Positions 24,573 to 33,549 of a stretch of DNA of 64,000 nucleotides are shown here, piece by piece. Position 1 is the stretch's first letter, and every line of letters starts with the position of its first letter. The position numbers were made by a program, and so were the translations under genes. This DNA comes from Thermaerobacter sp. PB12/4term (lineage in GTDB: Bacteria; Bacillota; Sulfobacillia; Thermaerobacterales; Thermaerobacteraceae), in assembly GCF_003403315.2 (NCBI RefSeq), contig NZ_CP048407.1:1116001-1180000 (forward strand), written 5' to 3'. The notes below the pieces were generated by a model, which made no database searches, was not told where the DNA came from, and saw only the letters and a program-made list of their open reading frames with translations.

Positions 24573-27500
24573 ATGGTCGGAATGAGGGCCGGTGCGGGGG
24601 AGGACATGGCGGCCCGGCGGGAGGGAGGCCCCCCGGAGCCCAGGCCGCACGGAACGCCTGCCGCGGCCGGCGGCGCCGGGCACGGCCCCGACCCAGGGCC
24701 CGCGGCCGCGGGGGCGGGAAGAGGGCATGCCCGCCCGGAGCGGCTTGCGGGTGCAGGGGAGCAAGGGGCCGCACGGCAAGGGACGCCCGGGTCCGGCCAG
24801 CCTGCGGGTGCCTGGGCCGAGCTGGCGGCGGCTCTGCAGCGGGCCGGCGACTTGCCGCCCATGTTGCCTGCCGCCGGCGCGGCAGCCGAGGTGCAGAGGG
24901 CCCTGGAAGCCGCTGCCCGGACCCTGCCCCCGGACCAGAGGGGACCCTTGCGGGAGGCCTACCGCCTGTTCCGCGACTTTGACCGGCTGCCACCCGGCCA
25001 GCGGGCGGAGCGGGTCGCCCGCGCCGTGGACCTGGTCGCCCGGGCCGCCGCGCCGGCGGCGGGGGAGTCCCCTGGGCGCCGGATCCCGCTCAACGGGGAA
25101 CTGGCGCCCGCTGGGGCGCCTTCGCAGGGCCGGCCGCTTCCTCCGGGCGGGCAACCGGCTCCGTCCCCGGTGGCCCCTGCCAGCGGCCCTTCCGCAGCCG
25201 CCGGCACGGCTCCCGCGCCGGCCGCGGGGGCCGGGGCCTCCGCGCCCTCGGGACGGCGGTCGCCCCTGGCCGGCAGCGGTGCAGGGGAGATCACGCCGGC
25301 CACGCCCCTGGGCCGCCTGCCCGGCGTGGGCCGCCGGCAGGCCCAGCGCCTGGCCCGGCTCGGCCTTCACACCGCCGGGGACCTGCTCTGGCACCTGCCC
25401 CGGCGTTATGAAGACCGCTCCACCTGGAAGCCCATCGCCCGGCTGGTGCCCGGTGAGGTGGCCACCGTCCAGGGCGTGGTGGTGGCCGCCCAGCGCGTGC
25501 CCACCCGCACCCGGCGGGCCGTGGTGCGGGTGACGGTAAGCGACGGCAGCGGCCGGCTGGACGCCGTGTTCTTCAACCAGCCCTTCCGGCTCCAGCAGCT
25601 GTCCCCCGGCCGCGCGGTGCGGCTGAGCGGGCGGGTTGAGGCCGGCTACCGGGGATGGCAGATGGACCACCCGGAGGTGGAGCTGCTGGAAGGCGAGGGC
25701 GACGAACCGGTCCACACCGCGCGGATCGTCCCTGTCTATCCCGCCACCGAGGGCCTTCACCAGCGCTGGCTGCGCCAGCTGGCCTGGCAGGTGGTGGGCG
25801 CCCTGGCGGGGCGGGTGCCCGAGATCCTGCCCGAGGAGCTGCGGCGGCAGCTGAACCTGGTGGAACGGGCCCAGGCCCTGCGGGACATCCACTTCCCGCC
25901 CGATGCCGAAGCCTGGCAGGCCGCGCGCCGGCGCCTGGCCTTCGAGGAGTGGTTCGTCATGCAGGTGGCCCTGGCCCGGGTGCGCAGCCAGCAGCAGCAA
26001 GAACCCGGCCGGGCCCACCGGCCCGACGGCCCCCGGGTGGCCCGCTTCCTGGCGGGCCTGCCCTTTGAACTCACCCCTGCCCAGCGCCGCGTGCTGGACG
26101 AGATCCGGGCCGACATGGAAGCGCCGCGGCCCATGCGGCGGCTGGTCCAGGGCGACGTGGGCTCGGGCAAGACGGTGATCGCGGCCTGGGCCATGGTGAA
26201 GGCGGTGGAGAGCGGTGCCCAGGCGGCCTTGATGGCGCCCACGGAAATCCTGGCCGAGCAGCACGCCCGGCGGCTGCAGCAGCTGCTGGCCCCGGCCGGC
26301 ATTCCCGTGGTGCTGCTGGTCGGCAGCCAGCCGGCGGCCGACCGGGAGCGGGTGCTCCAGGGACTGGCCACGGGCCAGTGGCCGGTGGTGGTGGGGACCC
26401 ACGCCCTGATCCAGGAGAACGTCCGCTTCCGCGACCTGGGCCTGGTGGTCATCGACGAGCAGCATCGCTTCGGTGTCCGCCAGCGGGCCCTGCTCCAGGA
26501 CAAGGGCCGGCTGCCGGACCTGCTGGTCATGACGGCCACGCCCATTCCGCGGACGCTGGCCCTGACCCTCTACGGCGACCTGGACGTGTCGGTCATCGAC
26601 CAGTTGCCTCCGGGGCGCCAGCCCGTGCGCACCGTGTGGCTGCGGGGGCGCCAGCGCCGCAAGGCGTACGACCTTCTGGCGGCCCGGGTGGCGGCCGGCG
26701 AGCAGGGATACGTGGTCTGCCCGCTGGTGGACGACCCCGCCGCCGGGCCGGACCGGAACCCCGCCGGCGCCAGCACCACCGGCACCAGCGGGGCGCGCCG
26801 GGATGCGGCCGGAGCCGGCGGGCCGATCGGGGGGGCCACGGGTGCGGCTCCGGGCGGGCCATCAGGCAACGGCGCGGCCAGCGGCCGGCCGGCAGGCCAC
26901 GGCCAGGGCTCCGGCGGCCAGGGCCCGGGCGGGGAGGAGCCGGCGGCAGGACCCGGAGGGGCTCCGGAGGATGCGGAGCACAAGGCGGTCACCACCTGGG
27001 CCGAGTACGTGGCCCGGCGCTATCCCCGGCTGCGCGTGGGGATCCTCCACGGCCGGATGCCCGGACCCGAAAAGGAAAGGGTCATGCGGGCCTTCGAGCG
27101 CCGGGCGCTGGACGTGCTGGTGGCCACCACGGTCATCGAGGTCGGGGTCGACGTCCCCAACGCGACGGTCATGATCATCGAAGGGGCCGACCGCTTCGGG
27201 CTGGCCCAGCTGCACCAGCTGCGGGGCCGGGTGGGGCGGGGATCCAAGGAGTCCCTGTGCATCCTGGTGGCCGACCCGGCCAGCGCCGAAGGCCAGATGC
27301 GGCTGGAGGCCCTCTGCCGCAGCCAGAGCGGGTTCGACATCGCCGAGTTCGACCTCCAGCTGCGGGGGCCGGGCGACTTCTTCGGCACCCGCCAGCACGG
27401 CCTGCCCGCCCTGCGCATCGCCGACCCGGTGAAGGACGCGGGCCTGCTGCGCCTGGCCCGGGAGGCCGCCCGCCGCCTGCTGGAGCGGGACCCGGGCCTG

Positions 27501-27587
27501 GACGAGCCGGCCCACCGCCCCCTGCGGGAGGAAGTGGTGGCCCGTTACGGTGACTTCCTGGCCGAGGCCCGGGCCCTCTGGAGCTAG
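24573..27587 (+). CDS. recG: ATP-dependent DNA helicase RecG with insertions
   Basis: Branch-migration helicase for fork and Holliday junction processing. From residue 243 onward it has the wedge (PLGRLPGVGRRQAQRLARLG), Walker A GDVGSGKT (about residue 529), DEQHRFG (about 629), TATPIPRTLAL, and the C-terminal QLRGRVGRG and HRPLREEV. Two departures: a 240-residue N-terminal extension with a helical stretch (about 75-155) flanked by low complexity, and a Gly/Ala/Pro insert of about 78 residues (bases 26731-26980) in helicase domain 2 between YVVCPLVDD and HKAVTTWAEYV. At 1004 residues it is some 300 longer than typical. Confidence 0.95.
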   Translation: MVGMRAGAGEDMAARREGGPPEPRPHGTPAAAGGAGHGPDPGPAAAGAGRGHARPERLAGAGEQGAARQGTPGSGQPAGAWAELAAALQRAGDLPPMLPAAGAAAEVQRALEAAARTLPPDQRGPLREAYRLFRDFDRLPPGQRAERVARAVDLVARAAAPAAGESPGRRIPLNGELAPAGAPSQGRPLPPGGQPAPSPVAPASGPSAAAGTAPAPAAGAGASAPSGRRSPLAGSGAGEITPATPLGRLPGVGRRQAQRLARLGLHTAGDLLWHLPRRYEDRSTWKPIARLVPGEVATVQGVVVAAQRVPTRTRRAVVRVTVSDGSGRLDAVFFNQPFRLQQLSPGRAVRLSGRVEAGYRGWQMDHPEVELLEGEGDEPVHTARIVPVYPATEGLHQRWLRQLAWQVVGALAGRVPEILPEELRRQLNLVERAQALRDIHFPPDAEAWQAARRRLAFEEWFVMQVALARVRSQQQQEPGRAHRPDGPRVARFLAGLPFELTPAQRRVLDEIRADMEAPRPMRRLVQGDVGSGKTVIAAWAMVKAVESGAQAALMAPTEILAEQHARRLQQLLAPAGIPVVLLVGSQPAADRERVLQGLATGQWPVVVGTHALIQENVRFRDLGLVVIDEQHRFGVRQRALLQDKGRLPDLLVMTATPIPRTLALTLYGDLDVSVIDQLPPGRQPVRTVWLRGRQRRKAYDLLAARVAAGEQGYVVCPLVDDPAAGPDRNPAGASTTGTSGARRDAAGAGGPIGGATGAAPGGPSGNGAASGRPAGHGQGSGGQGPGGEEPAAGPGGAPEDAEHKAVTTWAEYVARRYPRLRVGILHGRMPGPEKERVMRAFERRALDVLVATTVIEVGVDVPNATVMIIEGADRFGLAQLHQLRGRVGRGSKESLCILVADPASAEGQMRLEALCRSQSGFDIAEFDLQLRGPGDFFGTRQHGLPALRIADPVKDAGLLRLAREAARRLLERDPGLDEPAHRPLREEVVARYGDFLAEARALWS

Positions 27588-27630
27588 GCCCGTCCAGGGG
27601 GATCCAGGGGCGGCGGGCGCCGGCCGGGCG

Positions 27631-29049
27631 TCAGGGCCGGCCGGCGGCCCGGGGCCCGGGCGACCGCGCCAGGAGGGCCGTGACCATGCCCAGGGTCCCG
27701 GCGCCGGCCAGAACCCCGTACATCACGGAAAACGACCAGGTCTCCAGGACCCAGCCCAGCATCGCCAGCCCGGCGCCGACCCCCAGGTCGATGGCATTGG
27801 CCAGCCATCCCGCCGCGAGGCCGCGGCGGTGGGCCGGAGCCCCGCCCACCGCCGCAGCCACCAGCGCCGTGTGGGCGATGCCGTAGCCCGCCGCCAGGAC
27901 CGCCGCGGCGCCATAGACCGCCGTCACCGGTGCTGCTGCGGCCAGCGCCCCTTCCCCCGCTGCCATCAGGCCAAAGCCGAGGACCAGCAGGCGATGGGCC
28001 AGGGACGGCGTGGCAGCGTCCAATCCCCCGCCGCCGGCCCGTCGGTCGAGCCAGCTGCCGGCAGCGTAGCGTGCCCCCATGGCCACCAGGGCGAAGAGGG
28101 CCAGCCAGCCGCCCGCCCAGAAGCCGGCCCCCTGGGCATGGAGCACGGTCAGGTTCAGGGCGGCGCCGAAGATCACGCCGGTCAGGGTGCCCAGTACGAG
28201 AAAGGATCCAGGCAACGGCAGCCGCCCGGCGCGGGTGGCTGCCCCGCCGGTCGCGACCACCGGTGCGGCGGTGACCGCCGGTGGCCGCCGGGCGTCCCTG
28301 GGGGAGGCAGGCCTGGTATGGGCGGCCGGTTGCCCGGCGCCGGCCGCCCGGGACGGGGGCCCCTCCGGCCCGGCGCCCCCGCCGGCCGCGGGGGAGTGGG
28401 CCGAGGGGGTAGGACCTGACCCGCCGGCGACGGGAACGGGCGGCCCCCCGGCGGCGGCAGCCCGGTGGCCCGGGCGGCGCTCCGCCGGGTTCCCGGGCTC
28501 CGGCCGGCTGCGGGCCGAGCCGGCCAGCGCCAGCAGCAGGGCCATGGCCACGGCCGCTGCGGTACCGGCAAACAGGCCGGTTCGTCCCAGGTGGTGCCAC
28601 GCCCACTCGCCCAGGTTGGTCCCGGCCAGGACGCCGCCGGTGTCGGCCAGCCCCTGCAGGGCCAGGGCCCGGGCGCGCTGGGCCGGTGGGGCCAGCGCCG
28701 CCATCAGGGCCTGGCTGGACACCACCAGGCCCGCCAGGGAGGTGCCCTGGAGGGTGCGGGCGGCGAATTCGGCGGCGGGGTGGCGGGAGACGGCGAAGAG
28801 AAGGGCGCCGGCCAGCCCTGCCGCCAGGCTGGCCAGAAGCAGCGGCCGGTGGCCGCGGCGATCGCCCCAGGCGGCCAGGAAGGGCCGCTGCAGCATGGCG
28901 GACAGGCCCATCCATCCCACCAGGAAGCCGATCCAGCTTTCGCCGGCCCCGCCGGCGGCCAGGGCCAGCGGCAGGCCGGTGGCCAGCATGTCCAGGGAGA
29001 TGAAGTACAGCCAGGCGACGGCGGCAATGACGTAGACGGCTGCTGGCAA
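27631..29049 (-). CDS. Major facilitator superfamily transporter
   Basis: Membrane transporter with about 12 hydrophobic segments. The loop 2-3 signature is present as AAWGDRRGHRPLLL. A Gly/Pro/Ala-rich cytoplasmic loop of roughly 90-100 residues separates the N and C halves. Substrate unknown; resembles drug or sugar exporters. The start is unclear: TTG 29049 has GGAGGTGG at ideal spacing, GTG 29058 overlaps that site, and an upstream ATG at 29175 gives a non-hydrophobic leader. Convergent with recG, with 43 bp between the stops and no obvious terminator. Confidence 0.8.
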   Translation of the reverse strand: MPAAVYVIAAVAWLYFISLDMLATGLPLALAAGGAGESWIGFLVGWMGLSAMLQRPFLAAWGDRRGHRPLLLASLAAGLAGALLFAVSRHPAAEFAARTLQGTSLAGLVVSSQALMAALAPPAQRARALALQGLADTGGVLAGTNLGEWAWHHLGRTGLFAGTAAAVAMALLLALAGSARSRPEPGNPAERRPGHRAAAAGGPPVPVAGGSGPTPSAHSPAAGGGAGPEGPPSRAAGAGQPAAHTRPASPRDARRPPAVTAAPVVATGGAATRAGRLPLPGSFLVLGTLTGVIFGAALNLTVLHAQGAGFWAGGWLALFALVAMGARYAAGSWLDRRAGGGGLDAATPSLAHRLLVLGFGLMAAGEGALAAAAPVTAVYGAAAVLAAGYGIAHTALVAAAVGGAPAHRRGLAAGWLANAIDLGVGAGLAMLGWVLETWSFSVMYGVLAGAGTLGMVTALLARSPGPRAAGRP

Positions 29050-29255
29050 GAGGGCCACCTCCGGCAAACATCCGCCCACGTTCGCTGCCGCCGTGCCCGG
29101 ATCCTGCCGGCGCCCGCTGCGGCCCGAGGGGTGGTGGATCCCGCGACCAGGGGTGGGTTCGGCAAACCAGTGCACGCCGGCCGGTCTACTGCGTCGTTGC
29201 GAGGTGGCGGGCCCTGCGACCCGGGGGTGGGCATGGCAGCCCCCTCCCGGCGCGC

Positions 29256-30446
29256 TCAGGCGAAGACGGGGGAGAGGTCGATTTCGTCGATCCGCGGGTG
29301 CAGGGCGGCGTTGAGGCCGCTGGCCACCACCGTGGCCATCTCTTCGACGAAGACGTCGATCTCCTTGGGGGTCACCATCAGGTCGCCCACGGCCGGTCCC
29401 AGCACCTCTTCGATCAGCCGCCGCTTGTCGGCCTCGGGCATCTGCCCCAGGGTGCGGAAGAGGGTGGACTGGGATTGCAGGGACCGGGTCAGGGCGTCCA
29501 GGGTGTCGTAGGCGATGGTGTGGGCGTGGACCACCGTGGGCACCCCGATGGCGATGACCGGGATGCCTAGGGTTTCCCTGGTCACCGCCGCCCGGTGATT
29601 GCCCACCCCTGAACCGGGGTGGATGCCCGTATCGGCGATCTGGATGGTGGTCATGATCCGCTCGATGTTGCGGGCGGCCAGGGCGTCCACGGCGATCACC
29701 ATGTTGGGCCGGATCTGCTGCACGATGCCCCGGATGACGTCACCCGTCTCGATGCCCGTCAGCCCCAGCACGCCAGGAGCCAGGGCGGCCACGGAGCGCA
29801 GGCCGCCCTTGAGATCTTCCGGCACGTACTCCTGGAGGTGGCGGGTGACCAGCAGGCGGTGGACCACCTCAGGCCCCAGGGAATCGGGCGTGGCGTTCCA
29901 GTTGCCCAGGCCGACGACAAAGAAGGAGGCATCGGGCCGGTCCGGCAGCATAGCCGCCAGCTCCCGGGCCAGCACGTTGGCGACCCGCCCCTGCAGTTCC
30001 CGGTCCCGTTTGCGAAAGCCCGGTGATTCGATGGTGACGTACCGGCCGGGGGGCTTGCCCAGGCGGCGCGCCGCCTCGGGGCTCGTGACCGTGACCCGGG
30101 TGACCAGGTAGCCCTGGCCGCGCTCTTCCTCCACCTGGACCCCGGGCATGGGATGGGAGGTGCCGATGGCCTCCAGGGCCAGGTCGGTGCGGACGAACCC
30201 GGCCAGGTTGCCGGCTCCGCCGGCGCTAAGGGGTGGGGCCGCCGGCCGCGCGTCCCCGGCCGGCGTGCCGGTGGCCGGTGGGGCTGCCCGGGCCGGGCCT
30301 GCCGCCATCCCTGGGCCGCTGCCACCCCAGGGTGCCCCGCCCACCCCCGGGCGGGCCGGGTTCCAGCCCGCACCGCGCCGCCGTTCGGCCATCCGCTCCA
30401 GGTTGCCGCGTTCACCCTGGACCCTTCTGTCCCGCGGTCCCGTCAC
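29256..30446 (-). CDS. gpr: Germination protease (GPR endopeptidase)
   Basis: Degrades small acid-soluble spore proteins at germination. The conserved core begins at NLAGFVRTDLALEA (about residue 80) and includes RYVTIESPG, VVGLGNWNATPDSLGP and DTGIHPGSGVGNHR, and continues through GIPVIAIGVPTVVHA. GTG 30446 has GGAGGG 8 nt upstream. The first 75 residues are low-complexity, longer than the usual short propeptide. A sigma-F-like promoter sits just upstream. Direct evidence that the host makes endospores. Confidence 0.93.
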   Translation of the reverse strand: MTGPRDRRVQGERGNLERMAERRRGAGWNPARPGVGGAPWGGSGPGMAAGPARAAPPATGTPAGDARPAAPPLSAGGAGNLAGFVRTDLALEAIGTSHPMPGVQVEEERGQGYLVTRVTVTSPEAARRLGKPPGRYVTIESPGFRKRDRELQGRVANVLARELAAMLPDRPDASFFVVGLGNWNATPDSLGPEVVHRLLVTRHLQEYVPEDLKGGLRSVAALAPGVLGLTGIETGDVIRGIVQQIRPNMVIAVDALAARNIERIMTTIQIADTGIHPGSGVGNHRAAVTRETLGIPVIAIGVPTVVHAHTIAYDTLDALTRSLQSQSTLFRTLGQMPEADKRRLIEEVLGPAVGDLMVTPKEIDVFVEEMATVVASGLNAALHPRIDEIDLSPVFA

Positions 30447-30474
30447 CGGGCCATCCCTCCGTTTCCGCCTCTTT

Positions 30475-30504
30475 AAGGTCTCCCGGGGTCACGGGCCCTT
30501 ATCC
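30475..30504 (-). promoter_or_regulatory. Putative sigma-F/G promoter of gpr
   Basis: Minus strand: GGATA (30504-30500), 16-bp spacer, GGAGACCTT (30483-30475). This fits the B. subtilis sigma-F pattern GYATA-N16-GGNNANNHT except for one base in the -35. gpr is a sigma-F/G gene in Bacillus. The gpr ribosome-binding site follows about 20 nt downstream. Confidence 0.45.
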
Positions 30505-30913
30505 CGGCCCGTCCTGGTTGGGCCCCGCGTCGCTGGGCACGGGGCGCCGGGCCGGGCGGCGCCAAGCCGGCTCCGGGGGAGGAAGACGGCGCCCCAGGGG
30601 CCACGGCGCGCGGCGGCCTGCTGCGGGCTCGCCGCCCGGCGCCCCGGATGCCCCGCCTGCAGGCCGAGGGGCCGCATGGAGCGCGGGAGCGCCGCCTTGA
30701 AGCGGACCCGCCGCCCGGGGCACGAGCGTGCCGTGCGGGGCGAGGGCGCCAGGCCCGATCGGCTCCCCACGTTCCCGCTGTGGGCCCTGCGGTCTCCCGC
30801 TATGGGTCTGTGCCCGCGGTCTGGACGCCGTGCCAGAGGGTGGCGTGCCACCCGCCAGAACCGCCGGGCAGACTATGCCCGTTGATGGGCGGTCGCCACC
30901 GGCCGCTTCTTGT

Positions 30914-30960
30914 TGCGGGCAGCCTGCCCGCAGCCGCTGGCGGGGAGCCTGCCCGCCAGC
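30914..30960 (+). repeat. Twin hairpins with a repeated core
   Basis: Hairpin A: 30914-30921 with 30925-30932 (8 bp, loop GCC). Hairpin B: 30936-30944 with 30952-30960 (9 bp, 7-nt loop). The 15-nt cores CGGGCAGCCTGCCCG and CGGGGAGCCTGCCCG differ by one base and are spaced 25 nt apart, 80-125 nt upstream of the transporter start. Confidence 0.85.
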
Positions 30961-31041
30961 CGCGCCCCTGGCGGGCGGCAAGCCAGCGACCGTGACGGCG
31001 GCCGCCGCCGCCGGCCGTGACCGGGAAGGGAGGTGAGACCG

Positions 31042-32628
31042 GTGCAGAAGCGCTTGGGCCTGGCCTTTGCCGTCCTGTGCAGCGTGCCCTTCGTCATGGT
31101 CCTCAGTAATTCCATGCTGATCCCCGTGCTGCCCATGATGCGCGAGGCCATGGACCGGACCCTGTTCCAGATTGGGCTCATCATCACCGCCTTCTCCGTG
31201 CCGGCGGGGCTGTTCATCCCCATCGGCGGCTACCTTTCGGACCGGTGGGGCCGCAAGACGGTGATGATCCCCGGCCTGGTGGGGTTCGGCCTGGGTGGCC
31301 TGGTGGCCGGCCTGGCGCCCTTCTTCACCCGCGATCCCTACGGGTGGATCCTGGCGGGCCGGGTGCTGCAGGGCCTTTCGGCCGGAGGGATGTATCAGGT
31401 GGCGCTGGCGGCGGCGGGCGACATGTTCCAGGGGGGTGCCCGTACCCGGGCCATGGGCATCATGGAGGCCAGCAACGGGCTGGGCAAGATCGCCAGCCCC
31501 ATTCTGGGGTCGGCCCTGGCGCTGCTGGCCTGGTATGCCCCCTTCTTCGCCTACCCGGCCCTGGCCACCCTCTCCGCCCTGGGCCTGTGGTGGCTGGTGC
31601 CCGAACCGCAGCGCCAGGGAGAAGCGCCGGCGCCGGGGCCCTACCTGCGGCGCATGGGCCGGATCTTCCAGGCCAAGGGTGCTTCCCTGGCCGTTTCCTT
31701 TCTGGCCGGCTTCACCGCGCTGTTCATGCTCTTTGGCCTGCTCAGCGTGTATTCCGACTTGCTGGAACGGCCCTTCGGCATCCGGGGATTCGTGAAGGGC
31801 CTGGTGGTGGCGATCCCCGTGGCGGTGGCGACCATCACCGCCTACGTGAGCGGCATCGTCCTCCAGGAGAGGCTATCCCGGTACCTCAAGGCGGTGGTGG
31901 TGACGGGGCTGGCGATCCTGGCGTTGGGGACGGGGGCCCTTTTCCTGACCCGCCAGCTGGTCCCCATGGTGGTGGCCATCAGCGTCATGGGCCTGGGGTA
32001 CGGCCTGGCGCTACCCGCCCTCAACACCATGATCACCAGTTCGGTGGAGTCGGCGGAGCGCGGGGGGGTGACCGCCCTCTACGGCACCGTTCGCTTCTTC
32101 GGAGCCGCTCTGGGCCCGCCCGCCTTCGGCTTGCTGCTCCCTCTGGGCCGGGCGGCCATGTACCTGGGGAGTGCTGCAGCTGTCGCCGCCGTGCTGGGGC
32201 TGGTGGCCGCGTTCCTGCGCCAGGACGTGCTGCTGCAGCCGTTGCCGGCCCGGGCAGGCGACGGGCCCGCAGAGGCCCGAGCCCGGGATGGGGCCCTGCA
32301 GCCTCGGGCGGGAAGGCCCCCCCTGGGGGACGGCCGGCCGGCGGTCCGCCCGGGCGGCGTCGGGCCCGGGGTGATGTCCCGGCCCGTCGTGTCTCCGGCC
32401 CGCCATGGGCCTGACCCCGCCTCTGGTGCTGGTACGGCGGCGGTGTCCGGACGCGACGGCCTGGCCACGGCCGCGGCCCCCGGCGGCGGGGGGACAGGCC
32501 ACGCGATACCATCAGGGGTCCCACGCCGCGGGACGGGACGGGGCGGGATCCCGCCCATCCCCCTGGGGCCATGGAGCCGGGTACGCAGCTCCTTTCCGCC
32601 CCGGGAGGGGATGAGCCCCGCTTCATGA
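31042..32628 (+). CDS. Major facilitator superfamily transporter
   Basis: Twelve-TM transporter; loop 2-3 signature GGYLSDRWGRKTVMI (about residue 70), and a motif C-like region near GIMEASNGLGKIASPILGSAL suggests a drug:H+ antiporter type. The transmembrane part ends near residue 400; the remaining 125 residues are Gly/Pro/Arg-rich and likely a disordered cytoplasmic tail, or the true stop may have been lost. GTG 31042 is favoured by GGGAGGTGAG; GTG 31033 overlaps that site. Substrate unknown. Confidence 0.85.
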   Translation: MQKRLGLAFAVLCSVPFVMVLSNSMLIPVLPMMREAMDRTLFQIGLIITAFSVPAGLFIPIGGYLSDRWGRKTVMIPGLVGFGLGGLVAGLAPFFTRDPYGWILAGRVLQGLSAGGMYQVALAAAGDMFQGGARTRAMGIMEASNGLGKIASPILGSALALLAWYAPFFAYPALATLSALGLWWLVPEPQRQGEAPAPGPYLRRMGRIFQAKGASLAVSFLAGFTALFMLFGLLSVYSDLLERPFGIRGFVKGLVVAIPVAVATITAYVSGIVLQERLSRYLKAVVVTGLAILALGTGALFLTRQLVPMVVAISVMGLGYGLALPALNTMITSSVESAERGGVTALYGTVRFFGAALGPPAFGLLLPLGRAAMYLGSAAAVAAVLGLVAAFLRQDVLLQPLPARAGDGPAEARARDGALQPRAGRPPLGDGRPAVRPGGVGPGVMSRPVVSPARHGPDPASGAGTAAVSGRDGLATAAAPGGGGTGHAIPSGVPRRGTGRGGIPPIPLGPWSRVRSSFPPREGMSPAS

Positions 32629-32681
32629 CGCGTGCGCGGCACCCGTCACCCAGACCAAACCACGGTGGAGGAGGAAGGCTC

Positions 32682-33299
32682 GTGCTCAGCCAGAAGGAGC
32701 TTCTCAACCTGCCTGAGCTGCTGAATGCTCACGCGGCCATGATCGAGAAGGCGGAAGCGGAGCAGGCCATGTGCCAGGACGAGCCGCTGCGCCAGATCCT
32801 GCAGCGCCACAGCCAGGTCTACCGGCGCCACTACGGGCAGCTCCAGTGGATGCTGGATCGGGCGCGGGGCCAGGGCGCGGCCCGGCCCCCCGCCGGTCAC
32901 TACCACGGCGATGCCCGCTGGGTTCATGGCAACGGTCAGGCTACCCAGGGCTTCCAGTCCTTTGAACCGTACCGGCCGCCGGCGCCCCAGGGCCACCGGG
33001 TCAGCGACCGCACCCTGGCGGTGGGTTGCCTGGAGATGAACAAACACGCCTGCCTGGCGGCCACCTGGACGGCCCTGGAAGCAGCCCACCCCGAGGTCCG
33101 GCGGGCCCTGCTGGACATCGCCCGGGATCATGCCGAGATGGCCTTCGAGCTGTTTCAGTACCTCCAGCAGCGCAACTGGTACGCGGTCCCCCAGGCCCCG
33201 GTGGACATGGCGCGCCAGGTGGCCCAGGGCTTCCCGGGGGGCTATGCGGGTGCCGCTGCGCCGGGGGCCCCCCGCCCGGCGGGCGCCTGGGCGCGGTAG
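32682..33299 (+). CDS. CotF-type spore coat protein
   Basis: A 205-residue protein with two helical segments, LLNAHAAMIEKAEAEQAMCQ and MNKHACLAATWTALEAAHPE, separated by a linker, then YLQQRNWYAVPQAP near the end. This two-helix-bundle arrangement, ending in a WYxxP motif, is characteristic of CotF/coat F domain proteins. GGAGGAGGAAGG precedes GTG 32682. A strong terminator follows 50 bp downstream. Confidence 0.78.
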   Translation: MLSQKELLNLPELLNAHAAMIEKAEAEQAMCQDEPLRQILQRHSQVYRRHYGQLQWMLDRARGQGAARPPAGHYHGDARWVHGNGQATQGFQSFEPYRPPAPQGHRVSDRTLAVGCLEMNKHACLAATWTALEAAHPEVRRALLDIARDHAEMAFELFQYLQQRNWYAVPQAPVDMARQVAQGFPGGYAGAAAPGAPRPAGAWAR

Positions 33300-33350
33300 G
33301 CGCCCAGGGGGAGGCGCGGCCACGCCCAGCGAGTCCAGTACATGGAAGGA

Positions 33351-33383
33351 GAGGCTGCCGCCGGAGCGGGCGGCAGCCTCTTT
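33351..33383 (+). terminator. Terminator after the coat protein gene
   Basis: GAGGCTGCCGCC (33351-33362) pairs perfectly with GGCGGCAGCCTC (33369-33380) across a 6-nt loop, followed by TTTCCT. Strong stem, short T tract. Confidence 0.75.
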
Positions 33384-33434
33384 CCTGCCGCGGCCCGCCC
33401 GCGCGGGCGCCGGCCCGGACACCCCGGTACAAAG

Positions 33435-33469
33435 CAAGCGGCGGGGCGCTGGCGCGTCCCCGCCGCTTG
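33435..33469 (+). repeat. 12-bp perfect inverted repeat
   Basis: CAAGCGGCGGGG (33435-33446) pairs with CCCCGCCGCTTG (33458-33469) across an 11-nt loop. There is no T tract on the plus strand and a weak one (CTTTG) on the minus strand. Confidence 0.85.
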
Positions 33470-33519
33470 CCGGGAGAGGAGAAACCGGAGGAAGAGCCTT
33501 GGGGAGGATCCGTGACGGA

Positions 33520-33549
33520 TTGGCCTCCGCAGCTCTTGCAGTCGATAAT
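33520..33549 (+). promoter_or_regulatory. Promoter candidate for rsmD-coaD
   Basis: TTGGCC (33520-33525), 18-bp spacer, GATAAT (33544-33549), in a locally AT-richer patch about 75 nt upstream of the rsmD start. Confidence 0.45.

Larger units (their letters stand above)
30447..31041. other. 595-bp divergent region, gpr / MFS transporter
   Basis: No gene is supported; the open frames have no ribosome-binding sites and no recognisable protein. It carries a putative sporulation promoter for gpr (30475-30504) and twin hairpins near the transporter (30914-30960). The middle (30540-30860) shows nothing I can interpret. Confidence 0.5.

Noticed and set aside
30489-30981. Open frames in the gpr / MFS divergent region
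   Set aside because: No start signals, no codon pattern typical of neighbours, no recognisable motif; frames are open on several strands at once as expected for GC-rich non-coding DNA.
32250-32628. Separate gene in the C-terminal part of the plus-strand MFS protein
   Set aside because: The segment is low-complexity and in frame with the transporter; no start site or motif suggests an independent product.
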